Assembly: GCF_031845375.1 (NCBI RefSeq)
Contig: NZ_JAVREK010000005.1
Coordinates: 124,001-188,000, forward strand
DNA from: Streptomonospora wellingtoniae
GTDB taxonomy: Bacteria > Actinomycetota > Actinomycetes > Streptosporangiales > Streptosporangiaceae
Direction: 5' to 3'
DNA length: 64,000 nucleotides
This document shows, piece after piece, positions 17,421-27,391 of the stretch. The position numbers were made by a program, and so were the translations under genes. The notes beneath the pieces are model-generated. The model did no database searches. It saw only the letters and a program-made list of their open reading frames with translations, and was not told where the DNA came from. Numbering within the stretch: the first letter of the stretch is position 1; every line of letters starts with the position of its first letter.

Positions 17421-19399
17421 GGCTGGTCGTCTCCGTCCGTGCTGCCGGTGTCGGGCGAGGTCGCGGGCGAGGCGGTCAGCCGCTCCAGCGCCGCGCCGGC
17501 GCGCTCCAGAGCCGCGGCCGCCGTCCGGGCGGACATGGCGTGGTGGCGGGCGAGGTGGTCGGCGGCCGCGGGGCCGAGGTCCAGCCGCAGCTCCACGAGC
17601 ACGGCCAGCGGCGCGGGAAGGCGCGCCCACGTGCCCGAGGGGCCGTGGTGCAGCAGGTGGGCGCCGCCGTCGCGCAGCAGCACCAGTCCTTCGGGCCAGC
17701 GGGGCGCGGGCGCGGCGGCGTGGCCGAGGGCGCCGCCGAGGCCGCTGACGGCGAGCGGACCGCCGTCGCTCGAAGACGGGGCGGAGGCGGGAGCCGGATG
17801 CTCGCCGCGGGCGGCGAGCGCGCGCAGCGCCGCCACGGAGCGGGCCGCATCCAGCACCCGATCCAGCCACAGGCGGGGAGCCGCCGGCGCCCATCCGGAG
17901 GGCAGGCAGGAGCAACCGGCGGCGGTCCGCTCCCGCAGGGCGGCCCGCAGCTCCTCCAGGGGCTCGCCGACCTTGCCCAGCACCGGGCCGTGTGGGCCGC
18001 CGCGCACCCGCCCCCGGGGGTCGACGTAGAGTCGGCGCCCGCGCTCGGCCGGACAGCCGCCCCGGCCCAGCCGGCACAGCCCTGCGAGTGTCGGTGCCGG
18101 GTCGAACAGCCGCGCGGGGAACACACCGCGCCGCCGGGCCGCGTCGGCGTCGGCGAGCAGTGCGTCGCGGTCGGCCTCGGTGCGGATCAGCAGCACGCCC
18201 GGGCCCGGTGCGCGGGTGTCGGCGTCGGCGTAGCCGCGGACCGGCCCCGCGGCGTCCGCGGGAGTGAGGACGGTACCGCCCGCGGCGACCACGTCGGCCA
18301 CCCACCCGGCGTGGGCGGCGACGGCCTCGGAGTGCTCCCACCACAGGTCGTGGGCGCCGGCGCTGATGGCAGTGGCGCCGTAGCCGCCGACCAGGGCCCG
18401 GCGGGCGAACGCGCGCAGCGTCCGGCGGTGCCGGCGCAGTTCGGCGGCCGCTGCGGCGTGCGGCGGGACGCCCGCGAACGCGGCGCGGGCGGCGAGCGCG
18501 GCCAGCGGCGCGGCGGGGAGGTCGGGGACCGCATCGGGGCAGGCCCGCAGCAGGCGCGCGACGTGTTCGGCGGCGGTCGGGGAGGCCTCCGGGGGCCCGC
18601 CGGACTCCCCTTTGGGGCCGGGCACTGTGAACTCGACGGCGCAGCTCAGCCCGGCCGCGGTCGCCGCGCTGAGCGCCGCGCGCAGGCGGTGCTCCTCCCC
18701 AGCCTGCGCGGTCGCGGCGATGGTCGCCCGAGCGATCCCGGAAGCGGCCAGCGCCTCGGCCGCCGCCGGGGTCAGTTCCGCGGGACTCAGCCGGGGCCGC
18801 GGCACCAGGCGGGCGCGGGCCAGCCGGTCGGCGAGGCCACCGAGGCCGGCGACCAGCTCGCCCTCCGGCGCCCAGGTGCCGTCCCCGGCTGCGGCGGGGC
18901 GCAGCGCGACCTCGATCGGCCCGTTCGCCCGGCGGGCCAGCAGCTCCAGGTCGGCGAGCGTGTCCGCGGCGCGCGCCCGCACGCCCGCGAGGGCCGCCTG
19001 AGCGGGGGTGAGAACGCGCGCGGCATAGGGCGAGGCTCCGTTCCCGGGCGCCGACCCGGTGACGCGGGCGAGCGCCCCGGCCAGCTCGCCGGGATCGCAG
19101 ACGACCGCAGGGCGGTCCGCGGAGCCGCCGGTCAGCCGTTCGGCCAGCAGGTCGGCCAGCGGCCGGGCCGTCGGGTCGGCGGCGAGCACGACCGCTCCGG
19201 GCGCTCCGCGCCCCAGCGTGCGCGCCCATTCGGTCAGGGGTCCGGTGAACGCGGCGGTGTGCAGGTGGACCCGAGCGCCCGCGGCGGCCTGTCCGGCCAG
19301 GCACTCGGCGGCGGCCAGGTCGGTGGCGGGGCCGATCCGCCCGTCGGCGTCGGCGCGCAGGCGGACCGCACGTACGGCCGTGCGCTGCCGGGGGGTCAT
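17417..19399 (-). CDS. large RiPP recognition protein: degenerate radical-SAM/SPASM-like body with C-terminal RRE
   Basis: The protein has 660 residues and no close match is recognised as a whole. Three parts can be seen. (1) A long Ala/Arg-rich alpha/beta region with no CxxxCxxC motif anywhere in the N-terminal half. (2) Around residues 465-530, a Cys-containing segment GGCPAERGRRLYVDPRGRVRGG, then VLGKVGEPLEELRAAL and AGCSCLPSGW, which resembles a SPASM region. (3) From about 575, EGLVLLRDGGAHLLHHGPSG, then LPAPLAVLVELRLD and SARTAAAALERAGAALERL, a PqqD-like winged-helix RRE pattern. I infer a non-catalytic presenter that binds the leader for the aminotransferase and dehydrogenase, like the recognition protein of daptide clusters. 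It overlaps both neighbours by 4 bp. Confidence 0.6.
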
Positions 19400-20169
19400 G
19401 GCGTCCCCCCTTCGCCCGCCGGGGCCTGGGCCTGCTCGGGCTCGCCGAGCCCGCCGGGCTCACCGTCTCCGCCGGGTCCGGGGGCGCGCACCGCCGGCGT
19501 CCGGGCCGCGGCGAGCGCGGTGGCCAGGGAGAGCACCATCGCCGCCGTGAAGACGACGACGGTGGCCGCGGGCAGGAACAGGCCCAATCCCAGGAAGATC
19601 ACCGGCGCGATCCGGGTGGCGAAGAACCGCCGGCGTTCGTCGGCCGCGCCGACGGCGCGCTGCGTGACGATCCCCGAGGCGGTGGCGGCGCCGCACAGCG
19701 CCAGCGCCCAGAGCGCTCCGCCCGGCCAGGAGGCGACGGGCGGGGCGGCGAGTCCGTCCAGACCGGCGAAGGCGGCCGAAGGCGCCGCCTCGCCGGTGCG
19801 GCTCCACACGATGACGACCAGCACCGCGGCGATCTGGACCGCGGCCGCGGCGCGGCCGACGGCCACCTCGGCGGGCCGGCGCAGGCCCCGCTCGCGCAGC
19901 GCGGCCTCCACGCGGGCCGCGGCCGTACCGCGGTCCGGCGGTTCCTCCTCCGCGGCGAACGCGGCGAGCAGGCGCATGCGCACGACCCGCGCCGCCGCCT
20001 CCCGCACCAGCAGCGGCCACAGGGGCAGGCGCCAGGCCGTGCCCACCAGCAGGACGGCGAGACCCCACGAGGAGCCGCCGAGCCAGGGCTCACCGAGCCG
20101 CGCGAAGGGCGCCAGCAGCCACTGGGTGGCCGCACCCGCCGCCTCGGCGGCCGCCGCGATCGCCTCCAT
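19396..20169 (-). CDS. YidC/Oxa1-like membrane protein in RiPP operon
   Basis: The protein has 257 residues with about five TM segments. The first reads GGSSWGLAVLLVGTAWRLPLWPLLV, with an Arg inside the membrane segment followed by a Pro, as in the hydrophilic groove of YidC/Oxa1 insertases. A basic, Glu-rich cytosolic hairpin (residues about 60-105) follows, then three further TMs and a Gly/Pro-rich tail. It has an unusually strong ribosome site (AAAGGAGG, 7 nt spacing) after a 105-bp gap, the largest inside the operon. Housekeeping YidC is normally near rpmH and oriC, so this is an extra copy. A role in export, membrane insertion of the product or self-protection is speculative. The YidC assignment itself is moderate. 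Confidence 0.6.
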   Translation of the reverse strand: MEAIAAAAEAAGAATQWLLAPFARLGEPWLGGSSWGLAVLLVGTAWRLPLWPLLVREAAARVVRMRLLAAFAAEEEPPDRGTAAARVEAALRERGLRRPAEVAVGRAAAAVQIAAVLVVIVWSRTGEAAPSAAFAGLDGLAAPPVASWPGGALWALALCGAATASGIVTQRAVGAADERRRFFATRIAPVIFLGLGLFLPAATVVVFTAAMVLSLATALAAARTPAVRAPGPGGDGEPGGLGEPEQAQAPAGEGGTP

Positions 20170-20274
20170 CGGGTTCCTCCTTTCTCTGCGGGCGCTCTCC
20201 GGTCGCCGGGGAGTCCGCGGGGGCCGAGGCCGCGCCGGGACTCCTCGGGGTGAGCGGACCGGGCGGGCGGTGGG

Positions 20275-21093
20275 TCAGCGGCGCGGCTCCCAGCGCAGCA
20301 GCTTCAGGGTCGCCAGCAGGCCGGCTGCACCCCAGGCCGCGACCACGGCAAGCGCGGGCAGGTCCAGTGCGAGGCCGGTGGCGCCGGGGTCGAAGGAGGT
20401 CCGCACGAGGGTGGCCATCGGCGCGAACGGAAGCAGGTCGACGACGGTCTGCAGCGGCTCGGGAAGGGCCAGCGGGAAGAAGACGCCGGAGAGGAAGAGC
20501 AGCGGGAACAGCGTCGCGGTGCCGATGACCACGCCGCCCTCCAGGGTGGGGATGAACCGGCTCAGTCCCATGCCCAGCACCGCCGAGGTGAAGCAGCAGA
20601 CGAAGAAGCCGAGGATGAGGCCGGGCACCGCCGCCGGACGGATCTCCAGGCCGAACGCCGCCATCGAGATCGCGACCATCAGCAGCACCGACCCCGCGGC
20701 CATCGCCGTGGAGACGCCGATGCGGCTCATCAGGTGCAGCGTCTTGGGCATCGGCGTCTGCCGGACCCGCTTGAGCACGCCCTTCTCGCGCGCCACGGTC
20801 ACGCCGATGGCCATGTTGAAGTAGCCCGACGTGGTCACGACGAACACGACGATGGTCGCCGTGGTCGCGCTGACGTTCGGGATGCCGCCGACGGTCTGGC
20901 CGTCCTGCAGCAGGTTGAACATGACGTTGAAGAACAGGGGCAGGAACAGCGCCGTCGCCAGCGGGAACGGTGTGCGTACGGCGCTGGTGATCCCGTAGCG
21001 CATGTCGTGCATCAGCAGCGTCAGCCAGTTGCGGCTGGGGTTGGGTACCCCGGCGGGCACCGCGGGCCGCGGTTCGAGTGAGGCAGCGGTCAT
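20275..21093 (-). CDS. ABC-2 type transporter permease of the RiPP operon
   Basis: The protein has 272 residues. It begins with a cytosolic stretch and RNWLTLLMHDMRYGI, then six TM segments (LATALFLPLFFNVMFNLL, ATIVVFVVTTSGYFNMAIG, a loop with REKGVLKRVRQTPMPK typical of ABC-2 permeases, and four more). It lies 4 bp after the ATPase gene. Together they form a two-subunit exporter, most likely for the mature peptide, and may also provide the only self-protection seen in the cluster. Confidence 0.9.
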   Translation of the reverse strand: MTAASLEPRPAVPAGVPNPSRNWLTLLMHDMRYGITSAVRTPFPLATALFLPLFFNVMFNLLQDGQTVGGIPNVSATTATIVVFVVTTSGYFNMAIGVTVAREKGVLKRVRQTPMPKTLHLMSRIGVSTAMAAGSVLLMVAISMAAFGLEIRPAAVPGLILGFFVCCFTSAVLGMGLSRFIPTLEGGVVIGTATLFPLLFLSGVFFPLALPEPLQTVVDLLPFAPMATLVRTSFDPGATGLALDLPALAVVAAWGAAGLLATLKLLRWEPRR

Positions 21094-21097
21094 GGTC

Positions 21098-22092
<995 letters not shown>

Positions 22093-22096
<4 letters not shown>

Positions 22097-23928
22097 TGCA
22101 TGGCACCTTCCGTGTGGTTGTGCTGCGTCGCTCGGTCGGGGCGGGCCCCCAGGGGGACCATGTAGCCCAGAAGCTCGTCGTAGCCGTCGAACTGCACCAG
22201 CTCGCACGCGGCGTCGTCGAAGAACCCGCCGACGAGGGCGGCGGGCAGGCCCAGCGCGGCCGCCACCAGAACCGTGTTCTGCGCCACATGGCCGATTTCG
22301 AGCATCGCGAAGCGGTGGGCGCGCAGGCCGTAGCGGCGGCGCGCGGCGGTGATGTCGGCGGCCAGGAACAGCACGGCGGGCGCGTGGGCGACGTCGATGC
22401 GCGGGTCGTCGCCGAGGAAGAACGGCGAGCTGTCCACCAGCGCCTCCTGCGGGGACAGCTGGCCGACCTGCTGCAGGCTGTGCTCCAGGGGCAGGTACTC
22501 GTAGACGGCCGGGCGCAGCCCTTCGACGTCGTAGACGGCGGCGCGCACCACGACCGGGTAGGACATCCCCGCGCTGGGGTGGGCGCGCACGCCGCGCTCC
22601 ACCCGCCGGCCGCCCACCTCGGCGGTCTCGCTGCCGACGTAGCCGGCGCCGTAGCCCAGCAGCGCACCGAGGTCGGCCCGGCCGAGCCGTCCCGACAGGC
22701 CGGTGCGGCGGCTGCGGCGGGCGCTGATCACCTCGTGGAGCGGGCGGGCCAGTTCGTCCTGCTCGGGCACGGGAAGCGCCACCGGGTCGCCACTGGCGAA
22801 GTCCAGCCGCCGCTCCAGCGGCGCTCCGGGCGAGGGGCGCTGGGCGTCGAAGACGGCGGGGCGGAACTTGGCCTGCTCGTGGTAGGCGCGGTCGGGCGCG
22901 TCGGCGCCGTCGGCGAAGTAGTCGGGCCGCTCGCCGGGCGCGGCGACCGTCAGGGACGCCAGCCAGGCCAGGTAGACCTCGTCGGAGGCGTTCAGTCCGA
23001 GGCGGTTGGCGAGCATGTGCAGCTGGGAGACCATGATCGCGTCGGCCGAGCCGGTCAGGCGCTCCTCGCGGCTGCGCAGCCAGGCGGCCGTGCGGGCGAC
23101 CGCGGTGGACCACTGCGCGACCGCGGCGGCGCCCCCGCCGGCGCCCTGGTCGCGCCGGGCGACCAGCCGCTCCGACTCGGCGAGGAAGGTGGTCTCGGCG
23201 GCGGCGCGCATGCCGGCCGAGCGGCGCGCCACCACGGAGTCCAGGTAGCGCCACATCACCGCGTACTCGCGCAGCCAGCGCACGGTGTCGGCGGTGCGCT
23301 CGAACAGTCCCCGGCAGAAGGCCAGCAGCAGGTCCAGGGCCACGCCGATGCGCGCCTGCTCGCCGGGGGTGTTGGCGATGACGGCCAGCGCCAGGGAGCT
23401 GGAGACCTCGAACAGGTCCTCGGCGAGCCCGATGGCGTCGTCGCCGCCGTAGCGTTCGGCCTCGGGCTCGTAGACGGCCTCGACGACGGTGCCGTCGGCA
23501 TGCCAGCCCATCTCGGCGATCTCCTCGGGGCTGAGCGCGAAGGCGGCGTAGAACGACTCCGGGTCCAGATCCTCGGTGGGGCCGCCGTCGGCGAGGTGGG
23601 CGGCCAGGCGTTCGCGCAGCTCGGCCGCCGCCTGGTCGAGGGCGGCGCCGTCGGGACCGCCCAGGCGCACCCGCACATGCGGTCCGCCGTGCCAGTAGCG
23701 GATGAAGAACCAGTTGCGGACGAGCCCGCGGCGGCGCAGGTCGCGCACCGCGGGACCCACCGCCTGGACGAGCAGCTCGTCCGTGCCGGACCTGCCGCGG
23801 TGGCAGTAGGCGTGGACGGCGCGCCACAGGCGCGGCGCGTCGGCGGCTCCAGCAGTCTCGGCGGTCGCGGACGTCGCCGCGTCGGGTCGGGACTCCGGCT
23901 GCGTGGCGGGTTGCTGGTCTGCGGTCAT
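22093..23928 (-). CDS. split-LanB elimination domain fused to SagB-type azoline dehydrogenase (LazF-like)
   Basis: The protein has 611 residues in two halves. Residues about 30-330 match the thiopeptide-type bacteriocin (LanB C-terminal) domain: LWRAVHAYCHRG, then RNWFFIRYWHGGPHVRVRL. Residues about 395-605 are a SagB-like nitroreductase (ISARRSRRTGLSGRLGRADLGALLGYGAG, then SAGMSYPVVVRAAVYDVEGL, LEIGHVAQNTVLVAAALGLP), which binds FMN and oxidises azolines to azoles. The same fusion is known in lactazole biosynthesis (LazF), where the first half removes glutamate from glutamylated Ser to give dehydroalanine. Its place after YcaO fits the laz order. The assignment of elimination rather than cycloaddition to this half rests on that precedent. 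Confidence 0.82.
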
Positions 23929-25421
23929 GGGCGCACGTCCAAGAGCAGGTCGGTGAACCGGCTGACGCCCACCAGGGCGATGTAGCCGGGCAGCTGGTCG
24001 TCGGGCAGCCGCAGGTCGGCGGCGAGCAGGTCGGGGTCGAAGCTGCGCGCGGGCCGCAGGAAGGCGCCGTGCGCGCTCAGCGCGAGCCCGGCGGCCTGCG
24101 CGGCGGCGCCCAAGTCCAGTTGGGCGGTGCGCAGGCGGCGCGGACCGCCGCGGGCCAACTGGGCGCGCTGGTCCATGGTGAACACGAGGGCGGCCGCGCA
24201 GCTGGTGAGCGACATCTGCGTCAGCGGGTAGCTGAAGGCGCGCTGCACGGCGCCCAGGCCCGGTTCGGAACCGGCCTCCAGCGCGTGCGTCCAGCCGGCG
24301 CGGTCGATCTCGTAGAGGCCGCGCTCGCGGCCTGCGACGCGTCCGGCCAGCAGCAGCGTGCGTATCCCGCCCGCGCCGAGTCCGGGCTGGTCTCCCAGAG
24401 CGTCGGCCAGCGCCGCGGCCGCGTCGTCGAGCGCGGCCGCGGCCAGTGGGGCGGGACTTGCGGTGAAGCCCTTGTTGCCGTGCCCGGAGGACCGCTCGAA
24501 GACGACCCGGGACCAGCTCCTCCCGGTGCCCGCGCCGGGCCGGGGCGCGGGCCGCGTGCGGTCGGCCGGGGACGGCGGGGCGCCGCTCCAGGCGCGGCGG
24601 TCCACGGCCAGGGCGGGATCCTCGGGTGCGGGCCCTGCGCCGGGTTCGGCGTCGGCCTCGGCGACCGGAAGCGCATCGGCGGCACGCGCGGCGCCGAGCT
24701 CGACCAGGCAGGCGGGCATCCACTCCGCGCCGCCGCCGGCCGCCGCGAGCACGGCGCGGTCGGGGAAGTCCCGGCACACCCGGACCGCCAGCCCGTAGGC
24801 GCGGGCCAGCTGCACCAGCAGCTCGGCGAGGTGCCCGGCCTCGCACAGCGCCAGCGCCCAGCGCAGCTCGCGGTAGCGGGAGGGGATGCTGCGGGGATGG
24901 CACAGCACGGCCAGCACGGCTCCCCCGGCGGCGTCGATCGACTCGGGCGCCGGCGCCCGGGCGGGACCGGCCGCGGCGTCGCCGACCCCGCGCAGCCGGT
25001 GCCCGGCCGTGTCGAAGTGCCAGGCCGCCCCGCCGCTCAGCAGGAAGGTCTGCGCGGCGAAGAAGCAGTGCGCGGCCGGGTAGCCGCGGTGCGGGTTGAC
25101 GGCGCTGCGCACCTCGAAGCGCTGCACACCGCTCGCGGCCAGCACCCCGAACACGCGGCGGTGCGTCGGCAGGCCGTCCGGGGCGCGGCCGCGGGGGTAG
25201 GGGGCGGCGCCGATGTCCCGGTGCAGACCGCCGGGCAGCGCGACGTCGGCCACCGCGCCGCCGGGCGGGCGCACCGGTACCGGCGCGCGGTCGTCTCCAT
25301 CGGTGTCGATGCCCAGCCGCATGGGTCGGGCCTGTCGCTCGGCGAAGGCGAGCAGCCGCTCGTCGTCCCAGCCGCGGCCGGTGCCGGGGGCCGGCGCGGG
25401 GTGGCCGGTCGGTAGGGTCAT
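23925..25421 (-). CDS. second nitroreductase-fold/SagB-like protein of the RiPP operon
   Basis: The protein has 498 residues. It starts LLAFAERQARPMRLGID, and later LRWALALCEAGHLAELLVQLARAYGL is the SagB helix that covers the flavin. A second half carries SYPLTQMSLTSCAAALVFTMDQ and AAQAAGLALSAHGAFLRPAR, suggesting two degenerate nitroreductase domains in tandem. The usual arginine and serine flavin contacts are hard to see, so catalysis is uncertain. Standard thiopeptide clusters need one azoline dehydrogenase, so this may be a structural partner or oxidise a different bond. It sits between YcaO and the fused dehydrogenase with 4-11 bp junctions and clearly belongs to the operon. Confidence 0.65.
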   Translation of the reverse strand: MTLPTGHPAPAPGTGRGWDDERLLAFAERQARPMRLGIDTDGDDRAPVPVRPPGGAVADVALPGGLHRDIGAAPYPRGRAPDGLPTHRRVFGVLAASGVQRFEVRSAVNPHRGYPAAHCFFAAQTFLLSGGAAWHFDTAGHRLRGVGDAAAGPARAPAPESIDAAGGAVLAVLCHPRSIPSRYRELRWALALCEAGHLAELLVQLARAYGLAVRVCRDFPDRAVLAAAGGGAEWMPACLVELGAARAADALPVAEADAEPGAGPAPEDPALAVDRRAWSGAPPSPADRTRPAPRPGAGTGRSWSRVVFERSSGHGNKGFTASPAPLAAAALDDAAAALADALGDQPGLGAGGIRTLLLAGRVAGRERGLYEIDRAGWTHALEAGSEPGLGAVQRAFSYPLTQMSLTSCAAALVFTMDQRAQLARGGPRRLRTAQLDLGAAAQAAGLALSAHGAFLRPARSFDPDLLAADLRLPDDQLPGYIALVGVSRFTDLLLDVRP

Positions 25422-25432
25422 GGCCGGCCTCC

Positions 25433-27391
25433 TCAGGGGAACGGGTGCGGCGGGAGCGCCGCAAGGTCGGGGGCGGGGTCTTCGGGCGTGCGGTAGCCCA
25501 GCGCGACGGGCACGTCGGTGAGGCGGCGCAGGCCCTCGGTGCGGCGGTGCACGTGCCCGAAGGTCATCGGCAGCGTCTGAGGGACGAGGACCTTGACCGT
25601 GGTGGGGGCCCGCGGGGTGCACCGGTCGGTCTGGTCGACGACGATCGGGTCCAGCCCGGCGGCGCCGCAGGCCCGCAGCACCTCGCGCAGGACGTCGGTG
25701 AGGTCGTCGCGCTGCCAGCGGGCGCGCCAGTCGCCGTAGGCCTCCGCCAGCGTGGCGCCGGGGGCCCCGGTGTCCAGGAACGACCACCACGGGCGGGTCT
25801 CGGGCAGGTTGTAGAGGACGGTGTGCTCGCGCAGCGTCTGGGTGCGGGTGGGGTCCTCCAGCAATGCGCGGGCGCCGTCCTCGAACTCGGCGCGCTCTTC
25901 GGCGGGGGTGCGCACGCGCACGACGGCGTTGGTCACGGCCTCGCTGGCGGCCGCGGCGGCCGCGCGGCGCGGGTCGCAGTGGGCGCCGGCGGCGAAGAAG
26001 GCCACCGGTCCGGCGTCGTCGTCGCGCACCACGACGCTCAGCACCGCGGGGATGCCGATCTCGCTGGCGATGTCGAAGAGGTGCAGCCGGTAGCCGAGGC
26101 TGCGCAGGGTCGCGCGCATGCCGCGCAGCTGCGGCACCTCGTCGTCGGCCTCCAGCCGGCGGGCGGGGCGGCGGGTGTACCAGCACAGCAGGAAGGAGTC
26201 GCGCTCGACGACCTCCAGCAGCCCGTAGAGGACCGCCTCCTCGATGTTGCTCCCGATCGCGGCGCCGTTGGAGCTCTCGTAGAGGAAGCGGGCGCCGCGG
26301 GCGCTCCGCCGCCACCGGTCGACGTGCCAGTAGGCGACGTGCTCGGGCACCAGGACGGGGCGCTGAGCGCCCGTCCGCCAGCCCCACACCCACTCGGTGG
26401 CCGTGTCGGGGTCGTAGGGCTGGAACCGGAAGAGCGGGTGGTCGTAGTACGCGGGGTCGTGCAGCCCCAGCTCGCGCAGGTCAACGGCGTCGGGGAGCTC
26501 GTTCCGGCTGCCGTGCACGACGGTGCGCTTGCCGTGCGGCGTGGCCGAGGCCAGGCGTTCGGCGGCCTCGTAGAGGGCGACCGACTCGGCTGCGGGGTAG
26601 GTGGCGGCGCGGCCGTACCCGCCTTCGCCGGACTCGCCGCCGGTGAGCGCCAACTCGGCGCTGACCAATGCGCCGGCGGAGTTGTCGGCGCGGAAGACGT
26701 GGCCGACCGGGCCGTAGCGCCAGTCGTGCAGACTCTCGCGCAGCGCGCTGCCGGGCAGGCCGTCGGGGCGGGTGCGGAAAGACGCCGGGTCGGGCTGGGG
26801 GCGGCTGCTCAGCTCCAGACGGGCGGACTCGGAAGAGTCGTCGGGCAGGTCGCAGCAGCCGGGGCAGCCCGGCAGCGGGTTGGCGCGGTGCACCTGCCCC
26901 ACCAGGTCCCCGCGGGCTGCGTACAGCTCGTGCTCACCGAGCAGGCCGGTGCCGAGCGCATGGGCGGCCAGGGAGGCGAGGTGGTCCAGGTGCGAGGCGG
27001 TCAACGGCAGCGCCGGCAGCGGTCCCTCCAGGGGTTCGCCGGTGAAGTCCTGCTTGCGCCACAGGCGGCGGCGGCGCTCGGCGCAGACCTGGCAGCCGCG
27101 CCGGTCCGGGCGCACCCACGGGCCCACGACGCCCAGGTCCCCCATCACCCGGACGGGCAGCAGCAGGGCGCCACGCGAGCGCACGGCGGTCTGCTCCGCC
27201 AGCTCGCGCTCGGGCTCCCAGCCCTCGCGGCCCAGCACCACGACCTCGCCGGGCTCGGCGGGCACGTCCAGCGGCCCGCCGGGGCCGTCCCCGCCGGAAG
27301 AGCCGGCCAGCCGGGCGCAGAGCGCGTCGTAGAGCAGGCCCTCGCCCAGCAGCCGGAGGGTCGGGGGCGCGGTGGCGGCTTCGGCGGTCAT
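25433..27391 (-). CDS. YcaO-domain azoline cyclodehydratase (LazE/SagD-like)
   Basis: The protein has 652 residues. The N-terminal 180 residues carry two CxxC pairs (CQVC near 98, CPGCC near 180), as in the zinc tetrad of TOMM cyclodehydratase E1-like regions. The YcaO domain follows with the ATP-binding pieces AESVALYEAAERLAS, GAAIGSNIEEAVLYGLLEVVERDSF and SEAVTNAVVRVRTPAEER. The C-terminus ends PPHPFP, a Pro-rich tail of the PxPxP type required for activity in azoline-forming YcaO proteins. It converts Cys (and perhaps Ser) of the core to thiazolines (oxazolines) using ATP. It overlaps the Ocin-ThiF gene by 4 bp, and the two proteins act as one complex. Confidence 0.92.
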   Translation of the reverse strand: MTAEAATAPPTLRLLGEGLLYDALCARLAGSSGGDGPGGPLDVPAEPGEVVVLGREGWEPERELAEQTAVRSRGALLLPVRVMGDLGVVGPWVRPDRRGCQVCAERRRRLWRKQDFTGEPLEGPLPALPLTASHLDHLASLAAHALGTGLLGEHELYAARGDLVGQVHRANPLPGCPGCCDLPDDSSESARLELSSRPQPDPASFRTRPDGLPGSALRESLHDWRYGPVGHVFRADNSAGALVSAELALTGGESGEGGYGRAATYPAAESVALYEAAERLASATPHGKRTVVHGSRNELPDAVDLRELGLHDPAYYDHPLFRFQPYDPDTATEWVWGWRTGAQRPVLVPEHVAYWHVDRWRRSARGARFLYESSNGAAIGSNIEEAVLYGLLEVVERDSFLLCWYTRRPARRLEADDEVPQLRGMRATLRSLGYRLHLFDIASEIGIPAVLSVVVRDDDAGPVAFFAAGAHCDPRRAAAAAASEAVTNAVVRVRTPAEERAEFEDGARALLEDPTRTQTLREHTVLYNLPETRPWWSFLDTGAPGATLAEAYGDWRARWQRDDLTDVLREVLRACGAAGLDPIVVDQTDRCTPRAPTTVKVLVPQTLPMTFGHVHRRTEGLRRLTDVPVALGYRTPEDPAPDLAALPPHPFP

